From: Pseudomonas sp. CFBP13508
GTDB taxonomy: Bacteria; Pseudomonadota; Gammaproteobacteria; Pseudomonadales; Pseudomonadaceae
Direction of reading: 5' to 3'
Length of the DNA stretch: 64,000 nt
NCBI RefSeq assembly: GCF_005233515.1
Contig: NZ_QFZZ01000009.1
Coordinates: 208,490 to 272,489, forward strand
Every line of letters begins with the position of its first letter. Position 1 is the stretch's first letter. Made by a program: the position numbers and the translations under genes. This document shows, in pieces, positions 1-9,189 of the stretch. The notes below the pieces were generated by a model. The model worked only from the letters and a program-made list of their open reading frames with translations. It had not been told where the DNA came from and made no database searches.

Positions 1-1104
1 CGCAGCGGCTTCCTCGGCGGCGGCGCTGGTGACTTCCTGTTCTGGCGTGAGCATGTCCAGCTCTTCGCCGAGGGTCAGCAACAGCGTGCGGTCGTGGCCA
101 AGGTGCGATTCGGTTTCCAGACGCGCGCGTTCGGCTTCTTTCAGATCGTCCTGCAACTGGCGCAACCGCTGCTGGCCATGCTGAATGCTCTGCTCGACCC
201 GGGCGATATCGCCGCCGACCGAATAGAAGCGGCCCTGCACCAGATTGAAGCGCTCGGACAGGTCGTGGTGACCGTCGCGCAGGCGTTCGATGGCCGCATC
301 AGCGTTACGCTGTTCAGCGACCAGCGCTTCGAAGCTGACTTCCTGGTTGCCGATGATCGACTCGCGCTGACCGACCTGCTCGTTAAGATCCTGCCAGCGC
401 AGGGCCGACAGTTGCGCCTTGAGCTGACGCTCTTCGGCCTTGAGTTCCTGATACTTTTTCGCCGCCTCGGCCTGACGGTGCAGACGTTCGAGCTGGCGCT
501 CCAGCTCCTCGCGCAGGTCGGTGAGGCGGGCGAGGTTCTCGTGGGTACGGCGGATACGGTTTTCCGTCTCACGGCGACGCTCCTTGTACTTGGAGATGCC
601 CGCCGCTTCTTCGATGAAATTGCGCAGGTCTTCCGGCTTGGATTCGATCAGCTTGGAGATCATCCCCTGTTCGATGATCGAGTAGCTGCGCGGGCCGAGG
701 CCGGTGCCGAGGAAGATATCGGTGATGTCGCGCCGACGGCATTTGGTGCCGTTGAGATAATAAGTGGTCTGGCTGTCGCGGGTGACTTTGCGGCGGATGG
801 AAATCTCCGCATAGGCCGCGTATTCGCCGAGCAGCGTGCCGTCGGAGTTGTCGAACACCAGTTCGATGCTCGCCTGGCTCACCGGTTTGCGGCTGGTCGA
901 ACCGTTGAAGATGACGTCGGTCATCGATTCGCCACGGAGGTTCTTCGCCGAACTTTCGCCCATCACCCAGCGCACGGCGTCGATGATGTTCGACTTGCCG
1001 CAACCGTTCGGCCCGACGACCGCCGCCATGTTACTGGGGAAGTTCACCGTGGTCGGGTCGACGAAGGATTTGAACCCCGCCAGTTTGATGCACTTCAGCC
1101 GCAC
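1..1104 (-). CDS. smc: chromosome segregation ATPase SMC, N-terminal part (runs off the window)
   Basis: Encodes the N-terminal 368 residues of SMC, the condensin-type ATPase that organises and segregates the chromosome. The frame is open to position 1, so the rest lies outside the window. A Walker A motif (GPNGCGKS) is at about residues 31-38, followed by the conserved N-terminal ATPase region including GLGPRSYSIIEQG. From about residue 170 the sequence becomes a long charged, Q/E/R-rich heptad-like stretch, the first coiled-coil arm. The start is GTG at 1104, because the homologous N-terminus (RLKCIKLAGFKSF) begins there. Only two bases separate it from the stop of the upstream GntR gene, so the two are probably co-transcribed. 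Identification is secure. Confidence 0.95.
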   Translation of the reverse strand, partial: MRLKCIKLAGFKSFVDPTTVNFPSNMAAVVGPNGCGKSNIIDAVRWVMGESSAKNLRGESMTDVIFNGSTSRKPVSQASIELVFDNSDGTLLGEYAAYAEISIRRKVTRDSQTTYYLNGTKCRRRDITDIFLGTGLGPRSYSIIEQGMISKLIESKPEDLRNFIEEAAGISKYKERRRETENRIRRTHENLARLTDLREELERQLERLHRQAEAAKKYQELKAEERQLKAQLSALRWQDLNEQVGQRESIIGNQEVSFEALVAEQRNADAAIERLRDGHHDLSERFNLVQGRFYSVGGDIARVEQSIQHGQQRLRQLQDDLKEAERARLETESHLGHDRTLLLTLGEELDMLTPEQEVTSAAAEEAAA

Positions 1105-1106
1105 GC

Positions 1107-1766
1107 TCAGGCAACCGTCAGCGCAGACACCACCAGATCGCAGCTGCGCTGGGCATACGCCGTGAGCACGATGCGGATCTGCGGCAAATCACGGGCGAGT
1201 ACGGCGGCGAGCAAGCGTTCGAACAGTTCGAGGAACTCGCTCATTTCCGCCTTGCGCTGTTCGAGGGCGAGGAAATACGCGCGGCTCATCGCCGGCTGGA
1301 GGTTCTCGACGGTTTCTTGCAGGTACGGATTGTTGGCAAACGGATAGGCGGCGCGCATCACCGCAAAGCTGTCATCGACGAAGCTGCGGATATCGCCGCG
1401 TTCGTAATTGGCGGTCAGGCGCTGCTGGATCTGTACGAACGGCGCCATGTCCGACTGCACTTGCCAGCCATTGGCCACGGAATTGCCGAGCAGGATGTAC
1501 AGCTCGCTCATCAGCGTGCACAGGCTCTGCACCTTGTGCGGCGTCAGCTCGGTAACGTGGGCGCCACGACGCGGCAGGATCGCGATCAGGTGACGGCGCT
1601 CGAGGATCAGCAAGGCTTCGCGGACCGAACCGCGGCTGACGTTGAGCGCCAGCGTGACCTTCTGTTCCTGGATGCGCTCTCCCGGCTTCATTTCGCCACG
1701 AATGATGCGTTCGGCGAGGTGGTGAGCGATTTGCTCGGCGAGGCTGTCCGGCGCCTTGAACGTCAT
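1107..1766 (-). CDS. GntR-family (FadR/FCD) transcriptional regulator
   Basis: A 219-residue regulator with an N-terminal GntR winged helix (about residues 8-72; SLAEQIAHHLAERIIRGEMK, then VSRGSVREALLILERR) and a C-terminal helical FCD-type ligand domain. The FCD fold usually binds small carboxylates or metabolites, but the ligand is not evident here. The gene is divergent from the xanthine dehydrogenase genes and two bases upstream of smc. Its 269-bp intergenic region contains TGAC-N6-GTCA repeats, which makes it a candidate regulator of xdhA and of itself. That link is inferred from position only. The ATG at 1766 is followed directly by the GntR domain. Confidence 0.85.
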   Translation of the reverse strand: MTFKAPDSLAEQIAHHLAERIIRGEMKPGERIQEQKVTLALNVSRGSVREALLILERRHLIAILPRRGAHVTELTPHKVQSLCTLMSELYILLGNSVANGWQVQSDMAPFVQIQQRLTANYERGDIRSFVDDSFAVMRAAYPFANNPYLQETVENLQPAMSRAYFLALEQRKAEMSEFLELFERLLAAVLARDLPQIRIVLTAYAQRSCDLVVSALTVA

Positions 1767-1854
1767 GGTTGTCCTTCAAACTCTATCGATCTGCACAAGC
1801 GGCGCAGTGTAGCGCAAATGCGCGGTCATGGCGGAGTGCCCACTCAGCGGTTTT

Positions 1855-1870
1855 TGGCACGAATCCCGCA
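1855..1870 (+). promoter_or_regulatory. candidate sigma-54 promoter upstream of xdhA
   Basis: TGGCACG-AATC-CCGCA has GG and GC dinucleotides in the 12-base register of -24/-12 promoters. The -24 half is perfect and the -12 half is degenerate (CCGCA instead of TTGCA). The predicted start is near 1881, just before a TGACC-N6-GGTCA repeat. It would suit nitrogen-limited expression of purine catabolism. No enhancer site was identified. Confidence 0.45.
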
Positions 1871-1882
1871 AAAAAAGCGCAG

Positions 1883-1977
1883 TGACCGATGAAGGTCAAT
1901 ACTGAATAGACACGCTGTTGATCGACGAAACGGATTTTCCTGACCTTTAAGTCAGAAAACCATTGACCGAAAAGTCA
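1883..1977 (+). promoter_or_regulatory. candidate operator cluster of TGAC...GTCA inverted repeats
   Basis: Three inverted repeats lie between the GntR gene and xdhA: TGACC-N6-GGTCA at 1883-1898, TGAC-N6-GTCA at 1941-1954 and TGAC-N6-GTCA at 1964-1977. The last two are identical in their half sites and offset by 23 bp, about two helical turns. The cognate protein is unknown; the adjacent GntR regulator is the first candidate. Confidence 0.5.
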
Positions 1978-1990
1978 GACCTGCTAAATT
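1963..1990 (+). promoter_or_regulatory. candidate sigma-70 promoter of xdhA
   Basis: TTGACC (1963-1968) and TAAATT (1985-1990) are separated by 16 bp and lie 45 bp before the xdhA GTG. The -35 overlaps the distal TGAC-N6-GTCA repeat, so a protein bound there could block the promoter. Confidence 0.4.
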
Positions 1991-2035
1991 CGGTTCACGT
2001 CGGTTAACAACAATAATGAGTCTGCGAGGCCTTCC

Positions 2036-3490
2036 GTGATCCAGTTTTTACTTAACCAGGAACTCCGTAGCGAGCACGCCCTGGACCCGAATCTGACTGT
2101 GCTCAATTACCTGCGCGAACACGTGGGCAAGCCCGGCACCAAAGAAGGTTGCGCCAGCGGTGACTGCGGCGCCTGCACCGTGGTGGTTGGCGAGTTGCAG
2201 ACCGATGACAGCGGGCGTGAGCATATTCGTTATCGCAGCCTCAATTCGTGCCTGACTTTCGTTTCGTCATTGCATGGCAAGCAACTGATCAGCGTTGAAG
2301 ACCTCAAGCACAAGGGCGAACTGCACAGCGTGCAGAAAGCCATGGTCGAGTGCCACGGTTCGCAGTGCGGCTTCTGCACCCCCGGTTTCGTCATGTCGTT
2401 GTTCGCCCTGCAAAAGAACAGCGATGCGCCGGATCAGGCCAAGGCTCACGAAGCGCTGGCCGGCAACCTCTGCCGCTGCACCGGCTACCGCCCTATTCTC
2501 GCCGCTGCCGAACAATCCTGCTGCGCCAAGCCTGCGGATCAGTTCGACGCCCGCGAAGCCGAAACCATTGCCCGCCTCAAAGCCATCGCGCCGACCGATA
2601 TCGGCGAACTCAACAGCGGCGACAAGCGCTGCCTGGTGCCGCTGACCGTCGCTGACCTGGCCGATCTCTACGACGCTTATCCACAAGCGCGGCTGCTCGC
2701 CGGCGGCACCGATCTGGCGCTGGAAGTCACCCAGTTCCACCGCACTCTGCCGGTGATGATCTATGTCGGTAACGTCGCCGAAATGAAGCGCATCGAAACC
2801 TTCGATGACCGCATCGAAATCGGCGCCGCCACCGCTCTCTCCGACTGCTACGAGGCGTTGAATGCCGAGTACCCGGACTTCGGCGAACTGCTGCACCGCT
2901 TCGCCTCGTTGCAGATCCGCAATCAAGGCACCCTCGGCGGCAACATCGGCAACGCCTCGCCGATCGGTGACTCGCCACCGCTGCTGATCGCCCTCGGCGC
3001 GCAGATCGTGCTGTGCAAAGGCGAAACCCGCCGCACCTTGAACCTGGAAGATTACTTCATCGACTATCGCGTCACCGCGCGTCAGGAAAGCGAATTCATC
3101 GAGAAAATCATCGTTCCGCGTGCCAGCGCCGAGCAGTTGTTCCGCGCCTATAAAGTGTCGAAGCGCCTGGATGATGACATCTCCGCCGTCTGCGCTGCGT
3201 TCAATCTGCGCGTGGAAAATGGCGTGATCAGCGACGCGCGCGTGGCCTTCGGCGGCATGGCGGCGATTCCGAAACGCGCTGCGCACTGCGAAGCCGTGCT
3301 GCAAGGCGCGCCGTTCAACAATGCCGTGATCGAACGCGCCTGCGCCGCGCTGGCCGAAGATTTCACACCGCTCTCGGACTTCCGCGCCAGCAAGGAATAT
3401 CGCCTGCTCAGCGCGCAGAACCTGCTGCGCAAATACTTCATCGAACTGCAAACACCGCACATCGAGACTCGGGTGACCGCTTATGTCTAA
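2036..3490 (+). CDS. xdhA: xanthine dehydrogenase small subunit (Fe-S and FAD)
   Basis: A 484-residue XdhA that carries electrons from the molybdenum site through two [2Fe-2S] clusters to FAD and NAD+ during oxidation of hypoxanthine and xanthine to urate. The plant-type ferredoxin cysteines are C39, C44 and C47 (GCASGDCGAC). The second cluster is formed by CHGSQCGFC and NLCRCTGYRP at about residues 107-155. The FAD-binding domain follows (LLAGGTDLALEV near 220; RNQGTLGGNI near 290). The start is GTG at 2036. The last 8 bases overlap xdhB, indicating translational coupling. Confidence 0.96.
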   Translation: MIQFLLNQELRSEHALDPNLTVLNYLREHVGKPGTKEGCASGDCGACTVVVGELQTDDSGREHIRYRSLNSCLTFVSSLHGKQLISVEDLKHKGELHSVQKAMVECHGSQCGFCTPGFVMSLFALQKNSDAPDQAKAHEALAGNLCRCTGYRPILAAAEQSCCAKPADQFDAREAETIARLKAIAPTDIGELNSGDKRCLVPLTVADLADLYDAYPQARLLAGGTDLALEVTQFHRTLPVMIYVGNVAEMKRIETFDDRIEIGAATALSDCYEALNAEYPDFGELLHRFASLQIRNQGTLGGNIGNASPIGDSPPLLIALGAQIVLCKGETRRTLNLEDYFIDYRVTARQESEFIEKIIVPRASAEQLFRAYKVSKRLDDDISAVCAAFNLRVENGVISDARVAFGGMAAIPKRAAHCEAVLQGAPFNNAVIERACAALAEDFTPLSDFRASKEYRLLSAQNLLRKYFIELQTPHIETRVTAYV

Positions 3491-5882
3491 TCATCACGCC
3501 GTAGAGAAGACCCAGGCTGAATTGGCCGAATTGTTCGCCAAGGATCTGACCACCGGTGTCGGTCGCAGCGTCAAGCACGACAGCGCCGCCAAGCATGTGT
3601 CCGGTGAAGCGCAGTACATCGACGATCGCCTGGAATTCCCCAACCAGTTGCATCTGTATGCGCGCCTGTCGGACCGCGCCCACGCGAAAATCCTCAGCAT
3701 CGACACGTCGCCGTGCTACGCCTTCGAAGGCGTGCGCATCGTCATCACCCACGAAGACGTGCCGGGCCTGAAAGACATCGGCCCGCTGATGCCGGGCGAT
3801 CCGCTGTTGGCCATCGATGATGTGCAGTTTGTCGGCCAGCCAGTGCTGGCGGTCGCGGCGAAAGACCTGGAAACCGCGCGCAAAGCAGCGATGGCGGCGA
3901 TCATCGAATACGAAGATCTGGAACCGGTGCTCGACGTCGTCGAAGCCCTGCGCAAGCGCCATTTCGTGCTCGACAGCCACACCCACCAGCGCGGCGACTC
4001 GGCCTCTGCACTGGCCACGGCTGAACACCGTATTCAGGGCACGCTGCACATCGGCGGCCAGGAGCACTTCTATCTGGAGACACAAATCTCCTCGGTGATG
4101 CCCACCGAAGATGGCGGGATGATCGTCTACTGCTCGACGCAGAACCCGACCGAAGTGCAGAAACTGGTCGCCGAAGTGCTCGACGTGTCGATGAACAAGA
4201 TCGTTGTCGACATGCGCCGCATGGGCGGTGGTTTCGGTGGCAAGGAAACCCAGGCCGCGAGCCCGGCGTGCATGTGCGCGGTGGTCGCGCACCTCACCGG
4301 CCAACCGACCAAGATGCGCCTGCCGCGCGTCGAAGACATGCTGATGACCGGCAAGCGCCACCCGTTCTACGTTGAATACGACGTCGGCTTCGACAGCAGC
4401 GGCCGTCTGCACGGGATCAACATGGAGCTGGCCGGCAACTGCGGCTGCTCGCCGGACTTGTCTGCTTCGATCGTTGACCGCGCGATGTTCCACTCGGACA
4501 ACTCCTACTATCTCGGCGATGCGACCATCAACGGTCACCGTTGCAAGACCAACACCGCGTCGAACACCGCCTATCGCGGCTTCGGCGGCCCGCAAGGCAT
4601 GGTCGCCATCGAAGAAGTGATGGACGCAATTGCCCGTCATTTGAAGCTCGACCCGCTGGCGGTGCGCAAGGCCAACTACTACGGGAAAACCGAGCGCAAC
4701 GTCACCCACTACTACCAGACCGTCGAGCACAACATGCTCGAAGAGATGACCGCCGAACTGGAAGAAAGCAGCCAGTACGCCGAGCGCCGCGAAGCGATCC
4801 GTCGCTACAACGCCAACAGCCCGATCCTGAAAAAAGGCCTGGCGCTGACACCGGTGAAATTCGGCATTTCCTTCACCGCCAGTTTCCTCAATCAGGCCGG
4901 TGCGCTGATCCACATCTACACCGACGGCAGCATCCACCTGAACCACGGCGGCACGGAAATGGGTCAGGGCCTGAATACCAAAGTCGCTCAGGTTGTGGCT
5001 GAGGTGTTCCAGGTCGAAATCGACCGTGTGCAGATCACCGCGACCAACACCGACAAGGTGCCAAACACCTCGCCGACCGCTGCCTCCAGCGGCGCTGACC
5101 TGAACGGCAAAGCCGCGCAGAACGCAGCACAGACCATCAAGCAACGCTTGGTCGAGTTCGCCGCGCGGCACTACAAGGTCAGCGAAGAAGACGTCGAATT
5201 CCGCAATGGCCACGTGCGGGTGCGCGAGCAGATCCTGACCTTCGAAGCGCTGATCCAGCAGGCGTATTTCAATCAGGTCTCGCTGTCGAGCACCGGCTTC
5301 TACAAGACTCCGAAAATCTACTACGACCGCAGTCAGGCGCGGGGCCGTCCGTTCTACTACTTCGCTTTCGGCGCAGCCTGCTGCGAAGTGATCGTCGACA
5401 CCCTGACCGGCGAGTACAAGATGCTGCGCACCGACATCCTGCATGACGTCGGCGCCTCGCTGAACCCGTCGATCGACATCGGTCAGGTCGAGGGCGGTTT
5501 CGTCCAGGGCATGGGCTGGCTGACCATGGAAGAGCTGGTCTGGAACAACAAGGGCAAGCTGATGACCAACGGCCCGGCCAGCTACAAGATCCCGGCGGTG
5601 GCGGACATGCCGCTGGATCTGCGGGTGAAACTGGTGGAAAACCGCAAGAACCCGGAAGACACGGTGTTCCATTCCAAAGCTGTCGGTGAACCGCCGTTCA
5701 TGCTCGGCATCGCCGCGTGGTGCGCGATCAAGGACGCGGTGGCGAGTCTCGGTGATTATCAGCATCAGCCGAAGATCGATGCGCCGGCCACGCCGGAGCG
5801 GGTGTTGTGGGGCTGTGAGCAGATGCGCCAGCTCAAAGCGGTGAAGGCTGTCGAAGCTGAAACCGAGCTGGCTCCGCTTTAG
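3483..5882 (+). CDS. xdhB: xanthine dehydrogenase large, molybdopterin-binding subunit
   Basis: A 799-residue catalytic subunit holding the molybdenum cofactor, with which it hydroxylates hypoxanthine and xanthine. Recognisable segments are the N-terminal GVGRSVKHDSAAKHVSGEA, the glycine-rich cofactor loop RMGGGFGGKE near residue 245, AYRGFGGPQG near 363, HGGTEMGQGL near 488, and KAVGEPPF near 735, which contains the catalytic glutamate. Length is normal for the two-subunit bacterial enzyme. The ATG overlaps the end of xdhA. A REP doublet separates it from xdhC. Confidence 0.96.
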   Translation: MSNHHAVEKTQAELAELFAKDLTTGVGRSVKHDSAAKHVSGEAQYIDDRLEFPNQLHLYARLSDRAHAKILSIDTSPCYAFEGVRIVITHEDVPGLKDIGPLMPGDPLLAIDDVQFVGQPVLAVAAKDLETARKAAMAAIIEYEDLEPVLDVVEALRKRHFVLDSHTHQRGDSASALATAEHRIQGTLHIGGQEHFYLETQISSVMPTEDGGMIVYCSTQNPTEVQKLVAEVLDVSMNKIVVDMRRMGGGFGGKETQAASPACMCAVVAHLTGQPTKMRLPRVEDMLMTGKRHPFYVEYDVGFDSSGRLHGINMELAGNCGCSPDLSASIVDRAMFHSDNSYYLGDATINGHRCKTNTASNTAYRGFGGPQGMVAIEEVMDAIARHLKLDPLAVRKANYYGKTERNVTHYYQTVEHNMLEEMTAELEESSQYAERREAIRRYNANSPILKKGLALTPVKFGISFTASFLNQAGALIHIYTDGSIHLNHGGTEMGQGLNTKVAQVVAEVFQVEIDRVQITATNTDKVPNTSPTAASSGADLNGKAAQNAAQTIKQRLVEFAARHYKVSEEDVEFRNGHVRVREQILTFEALIQQAYFNQVSLSSTGFYKTPKIYYDRSQARGRPFYYFAFGAACCEVIVDTLTGEYKMLRTDILHDVGASLNPSIDIGQVEGGFVQGMGWLTMEELVWNNKGKLMTNGPASYKIPAVADMPLDLRVKLVENRKNPEDTVFHSKAVGEPPFMLGIAAWCAIKDAVASLGDYQHQPKIDAPATPERVLWGCEQMRQLKAVKAVEAETELAPL

Positions 5883-5899
5883 GACCGAGGCGCGGCCAT

Positions 5900-5963
5900 T
5901 CGCGAGCAGGCTCGCTCCCACATTTGGAATGCATTGCCAATGTGGGAGCGAGCCTGCTCGCGA
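5900..5963. repeat. REP doublet, inside-out type (copy 1)
   Basis: Two 22-bp inverted arms start and end with TCGCGA, with GTGGGA facing inward around a 20-base centre. It sits inside the xdhB-xdhC gap, so it is probably transcribed and could fold to protect or terminate part of the operon mRNA. Confidence 0.92.
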
Positions 5964-6000
5964 AGAGGCCGGCACAGACAACGAAGATGTCGAGGTGAAC

Positions 6001-6858
6001 ATGTACAACTGGATCGACGCCCTCGCCGACCTGCAGAACCAGGGCGAACCCTGTGTGCTGGTGACGATCATCGAAGAACTTGGCTCGACGCCACGCAACG
6101 CCGGCTCGAAAATGGTCGTCAGTGCCGACCGCCTGTTCGACACCATTGGTGGCGGGCATCTGGAATTCAAAGCCATGCAGATCGCCCGCGAGATGCTCGC
6201 CAGCGGTAAGCAGGACACCCATCTGGAGCGCTTCAGCCTCGGCGCCAGCCTCGGCCAATGCTGCGGTGGCGCCACGGTGTTGCTGTTCGAACCCATGGGC
6301 CAGGTGCAGGCACAGATTGCCGTATTCGGTGCCGGCCATGTCGGGCGCGCCCTCGTGCCGCTGCTGGCTAGCCTGCCCTGCCGGGTGCGCTGGATCGATT
6401 CGCGCGAGGCGGAGTTCCCCGAACACATTCCCCACGGCGTGCGTAAAATCGTCAGCGAAGAGCCGGTGGACGAAGTCGATGATCTGCCCGCCGGCAGCTA
6501 CTGCATCGTCATGACCCACAACCATCAGCTCGATCTGGAGCTGACCGCGGCGATTCTCAAGCGTAACGATTTCACTTGGTTCGGCCTGATCGGCTCGAAA
6601 ACCAAACGCGCCAAATTCGAACACCGTCTGCGTGATCGTGGTTTCGACCCGAGCGTGGTGCAGCGCATGCGCTGCCCGATGGGCATCGGCGAAGTCAAAG
6701 GCAAACTGCCTGTGGAAATCGCCATCTCCATCGCCGGCGAAATCATCGCCACTTACAACGCCAATTTCGGCCAGCACAGCGCCCGCGCCGAACCGATTGC
6801 CCGACTGCTGCCCGCCTCGCGCCGCAGCCAGTCCGCCAAACTCAAAGCCTCAAACTGA
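6001..6858 (+). CDS. xdhC: xanthine dehydrogenase accessory protein XdhC
   Basis: A 285-residue XdhC, the chaperone that binds sulfurated molybdenum cofactor and inserts it into XdhB; it is not part of the mature enzyme. The N-terminal domain (NWIDALADL, GSTPRNAGSKM, GGGHLEFKAM) is followed by a Rossmann-like domain starting at IAVFGAGHVGRALVPLL near residue 108, and by the conserved MTHNHQLDLEL and WFGLIGSKTKR. The ATG at 6001 has GAGGTG just upstream. An earlier in-frame ATG at 5929 lies in the REP element and is rejected. guaD starts 13 bases downstream. Confidence 0.94.
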   Translation: MYNWIDALADLQNQGEPCVLVTIIEELGSTPRNAGSKMVVSADRLFDTIGGGHLEFKAMQIAREMLASGKQDTHLERFSLGASLGQCCGGATVLLFEPMGQVQAQIAVFGAGHVGRALVPLLASLPCRVRWIDSREAEFPEHIPHGVRKIVSEEPVDEVDDLPAGSYCIVMTHNHQLDLELTAAILKRNDFTWFGLIGSKTKRAKFEHRLRDRGFDPSVVQRMRCPMGIGEVKGKLPVEIAISIAGEIIATYNANFGQHSARAEPIARLLPASRRSQSAKLKASN

Positions 6859-6871
6859 TTAGAGAAACCTC

Positions 6872-8176
6872 ATGCCTCTGACTCGCAAAGCCTACCGCGC
6901 CGCCATCCTGCACAGCATTGCCGACCCTGCCGAAGTCGGCATCGAAGCCTCTTATGAATATTTCGAGGACGGCCTGCTGGTGGTCGACGACGGCAAGATC
7001 AGTGCCCTCGGCCACGCCAGCGAACTGCTGCCAACCCTGCCGGCAGATATCGAGATCAACCATTATCAGGATGCGCTGATCACACCGGGCTTTATCGACA
7101 CGCACATTCACCTGCCGCAAACCGGCATGGTCGGCTCCTACGGCGAGCAACTGCTCGACTGGCTGAACACCTACACCTTTCCCTGCGAAAGCCAGTTTGA
7201 CGACAAGGCTCACGCCGACGAAGTGGCCGATATTTTCATCAAGGAACTGCTGCGCAACGGCACCACCACGGCGCTGGTGTTCGGCAGCGTGCATCCGCAA
7301 TCGGTGAATTCGTTTTTCGAGGCCGCCGAGAAGCTTGATCTGCGCATGATCGCCGGCAAGGTGATGATGGACCGCAATGCCCCGGACTATCTGGTCGATA
7401 CCGCCGAATCCAGCTACGTCGACAGCAAGGCGCTGATCGAGCGCTGGCACGGCAAGGGTCGCTTGCACTATGCGGTGACGCCGCGTTTCGCCCCCACCAG
7501 CACCCCGGAACAACTGACCCTGGCCGGGCAATTGCTGACGGAATACCCGGATCTGTATATGCAGACCCACATCAGCGAAAACCTCAAGGAAATCGAGTGG
7601 GTCAAAGAGCTGTTCCCGGAGCGCAAGGGTTACCTCGACGTCTACGATCACTACCAGTTGCTTGGCGAACGCTCGGTATTCGCCCACGGCGTGCACCTGT
7701 GTGACGAAGAATGCGCGCGACTGGCGGAAACCGGCTCGGCGATCTCGTTCTGCCCGACCTCGAACCTGTTCCTCGGCAGCGGCCTGTTCAACCTGCCGAT
7801 GGCGGAAAAGCACAAGCTCAATGTCGGCCTCGGCACCGACGTCGGCGGCGGTACCAGTTTCTCCCTGCTGCAAACCCTCAACGAAGCCTACAAGGTCATG
7901 CAATTGCAGGGTGCGCGGTTGAGCCCGTTCAAGTCGCTGTATCTGGCGACCCTCGGGGGTGCGCGGGCGCTGCGCCTGGAAGACAAGATCGGCAACCTGC
8001 AACCTGGCTCCGATGCCGACTTCCTGGTGCTGGATTACAACGCCACGCCGCTGCTGAGTTATCGCTTGAAGCAGTCCAATAACATTGCCGAGACGTTGTT
8101 TGTACTGATGACGCTGGGGGATGACCGCACGGTGCAGCAGACTTACGCTGCGGGAGCGCTGGTGCATCAGCGGTAG
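6872..8176 (+). CDS. guaD: guanine deaminase
   Basis: A 434-residue amidohydrolase that deaminates guanine to xanthine, supplying substrate to the xanthine dehydrogenase encoded just upstream. Zinc-site motifs are visible in order: TPGFIDTHIHLPQ (HxH, near residue 72), QTHISEN (near 231), FAHGVHL (near 270) and GTDVGGG (catalytic Asp, near 322). The Asn/Arg-rich VTPRFAPTS segment is typical of GuaD. It ends the xdhABC-guaD operon and is followed by a strong terminator. Confidence 0.95.
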   Translation: MPLTRKAYRAAILHSIADPAEVGIEASYEYFEDGLLVVDDGKISALGHASELLPTLPADIEINHYQDALITPGFIDTHIHLPQTGMVGSYGEQLLDWLNTYTFPCESQFDDKAHADEVADIFIKELLRNGTTTALVFGSVHPQSVNSFFEAAEKLDLRMIAGKVMMDRNAPDYLVDTAESSYVDSKALIERWHGKGRLHYAVTPRFAPTSTPEQLTLAGQLLTEYPDLYMQTHISENLKEIEWVKELFPERKGYLDVYDHYQLLGERSVFAHGVHLCDEECARLAETGSAISFCPTSNLFLGSGLFNLPMAEKHKLNVGLGTDVGGGTSFSLLQTLNEAYKVMQLQGARLSPFKSLYLATLGGARALRLEDKIGNLQPGSDADFLVLDYNATPLLSYRLKQSNNIAETLFVLMTLGDDRTVQQTYAAGALVHQR

Positions 8177-8191
8177 GTTTTCCCGAGGCAT

Positions 8192-8229
8192 AAAAAATCC
8201 CCCGGTGGTGTTTACCCCGGGGGATTTTT
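8192..8229. terminator. intrinsic terminator after guaD
   Basis: A GC-rich hairpin (ATCCCCCGG pairing with CCGGGGGAT) is flanked by A and T runs on both sides, so it could work in both directions between guaD and the convergent GntR gene. Confidence 0.88.
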
Positions 8230-8248
8230 GTTGCCGGTCAGGTTGTCT

Positions 8249-8311
8249 TCGCGAGCAGGCTCGCTCCCACCTTTGAAATGCATTCCCCTGTGGGAGCGAG
8301 CCTGCTCGCGA
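8249..8311. repeat. REP doublet, inside-out type (copy 2)
   Basis: Same arms as copy 1, with TCGCGA outside and a 19-base centre related to GAAATGCATTCCC. Lies between the guaD terminator and the stop of the convergent GntR gene. Confidence 0.92.
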
Positions 8312-8332
8312 AAGCCGCGACTCGGTCTCAGC

Positions 8333-9097
8333 TTAGAGCTTGGCCGCTGGGCGCCCCGGCTTCTTGGTCTGCAACAAATGCGAGAATACCGCATGCAGAT
8401 CATCCGACGCGCCTTCCTCGTCGAGGTTGAGCTTGCTGTCGATGTGATCCATGTGATGCATCATCAGGTTCACCGCCAGTTCGCCGTCGCGCTTTTCGAT
8501 GGCGTCGATCAACTGGGTGTGTTCGTCGTAAGAGCAATGCGAGCGGTTGCCGCTTTCGTACTGGGCGATGATCAGCGAAGTCTGCGACACCAGGCTGCGC
8601 TGGAAGCTGATCAACGGTGCGTTCATCGCCGCTTCCGCCAGTTTCAGGTGGAATTCGCCCGACAGACGAATACCGGCACCACGATCGCCACGGGAGAAAC
8701 TGTCGCGCTCGTCGTTGACCATCTGCCGCAGTTCGGCGATCTGCTCGGCAGTGGCATGTTGCACCGCCAGTTCAGTGATCGCCCGCTCGACCAGACGCCG
8801 GGCGAGAAACACCTGACGCGCCTCTTCAACGCTCGGGCTGGCGACCACGGCACCACGATTGGGCCGCAACAGCACCACGCCTTCATGGGCCAGACGCGAC
8901 AGCGCGCGGCGAATGATGGTGCGGCTGACCCCGAAGATTTCCCCCAGCGCTTCTTCGCTCAACTTGGTACCGGGCGCCAGGCGCTGTTCGAGGATGGCCT
9001 CGAAGATATGCGCGTAGACAATATCGTCCTGGGTTCCGCTGCGGCCGGCTTTGCCTGCTCGCGGTTGTTTCTTGAGGGGTTGCAACTGTTCGTTCAT
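8333..9097 (-). CDS. GntR-family (FCD) transcriptional regulator
   Basis: A 254-residue regulator with a GntR winged helix at about residues 28-95 (DDIVYAHIFEAILEQRLAPG; GVSRTIIRRALSRL) and a C-terminal helical FCD domain containing the metal-site-like HLKLAEAAMNAP and EHTQLIDAIEKRD. It is divergent from a BenE-type transporter and next to the guanine/xanthine genes, so control of the transporter and perhaps purine use is likely by position. The ATG at 9097 (MNEQLQPL) was chosen because the upstream in-frame extension runs into a REP element. A near-perfect ATTGT-type palindrome lies about 90 bp upstream. Confidence 0.85.
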   Translation of the reverse strand: MNEQLQPLKKQPRAGKAGRSGTQDDIVYAHIFEAILEQRLAPGTKLSEEALGEIFGVSRTIIRRALSRLAHEGVVLLRPNRGAVVASPSVEEARQVFLARRLVERAITELAVQHATAEQIAELRQMVNDERDSFSRGDRGAGIRLSGEFHLKLAEAAMNAPLISFQRSLVSQTSLIIAQYESGNRSHCSYDEHTQLIDAIEKRDGELAVNLMMHHMDHIDSKLNLDEEGASDDLHAVFSHLLQTKKPGRPAAKL

Positions 9098-9189
9098 GGG
9101 CACTCGAGTCGGGAAAACTGCGGCGAATAGACCGTGACTGTAATACGGCACAGTAGGTCGCTGGCAAGTATCGCGTAAAAAACAGCGCG

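Noticed and set aside
3438..6428. 996-residue open frame on the minus strand opposite xdhB and xdhC
   Set aside because: Lies wholly over well-identified genes, has the low-complexity R/H/V/D-rich composition of a high-GC antisense frame, and has no ribosome site or recognisable domain.
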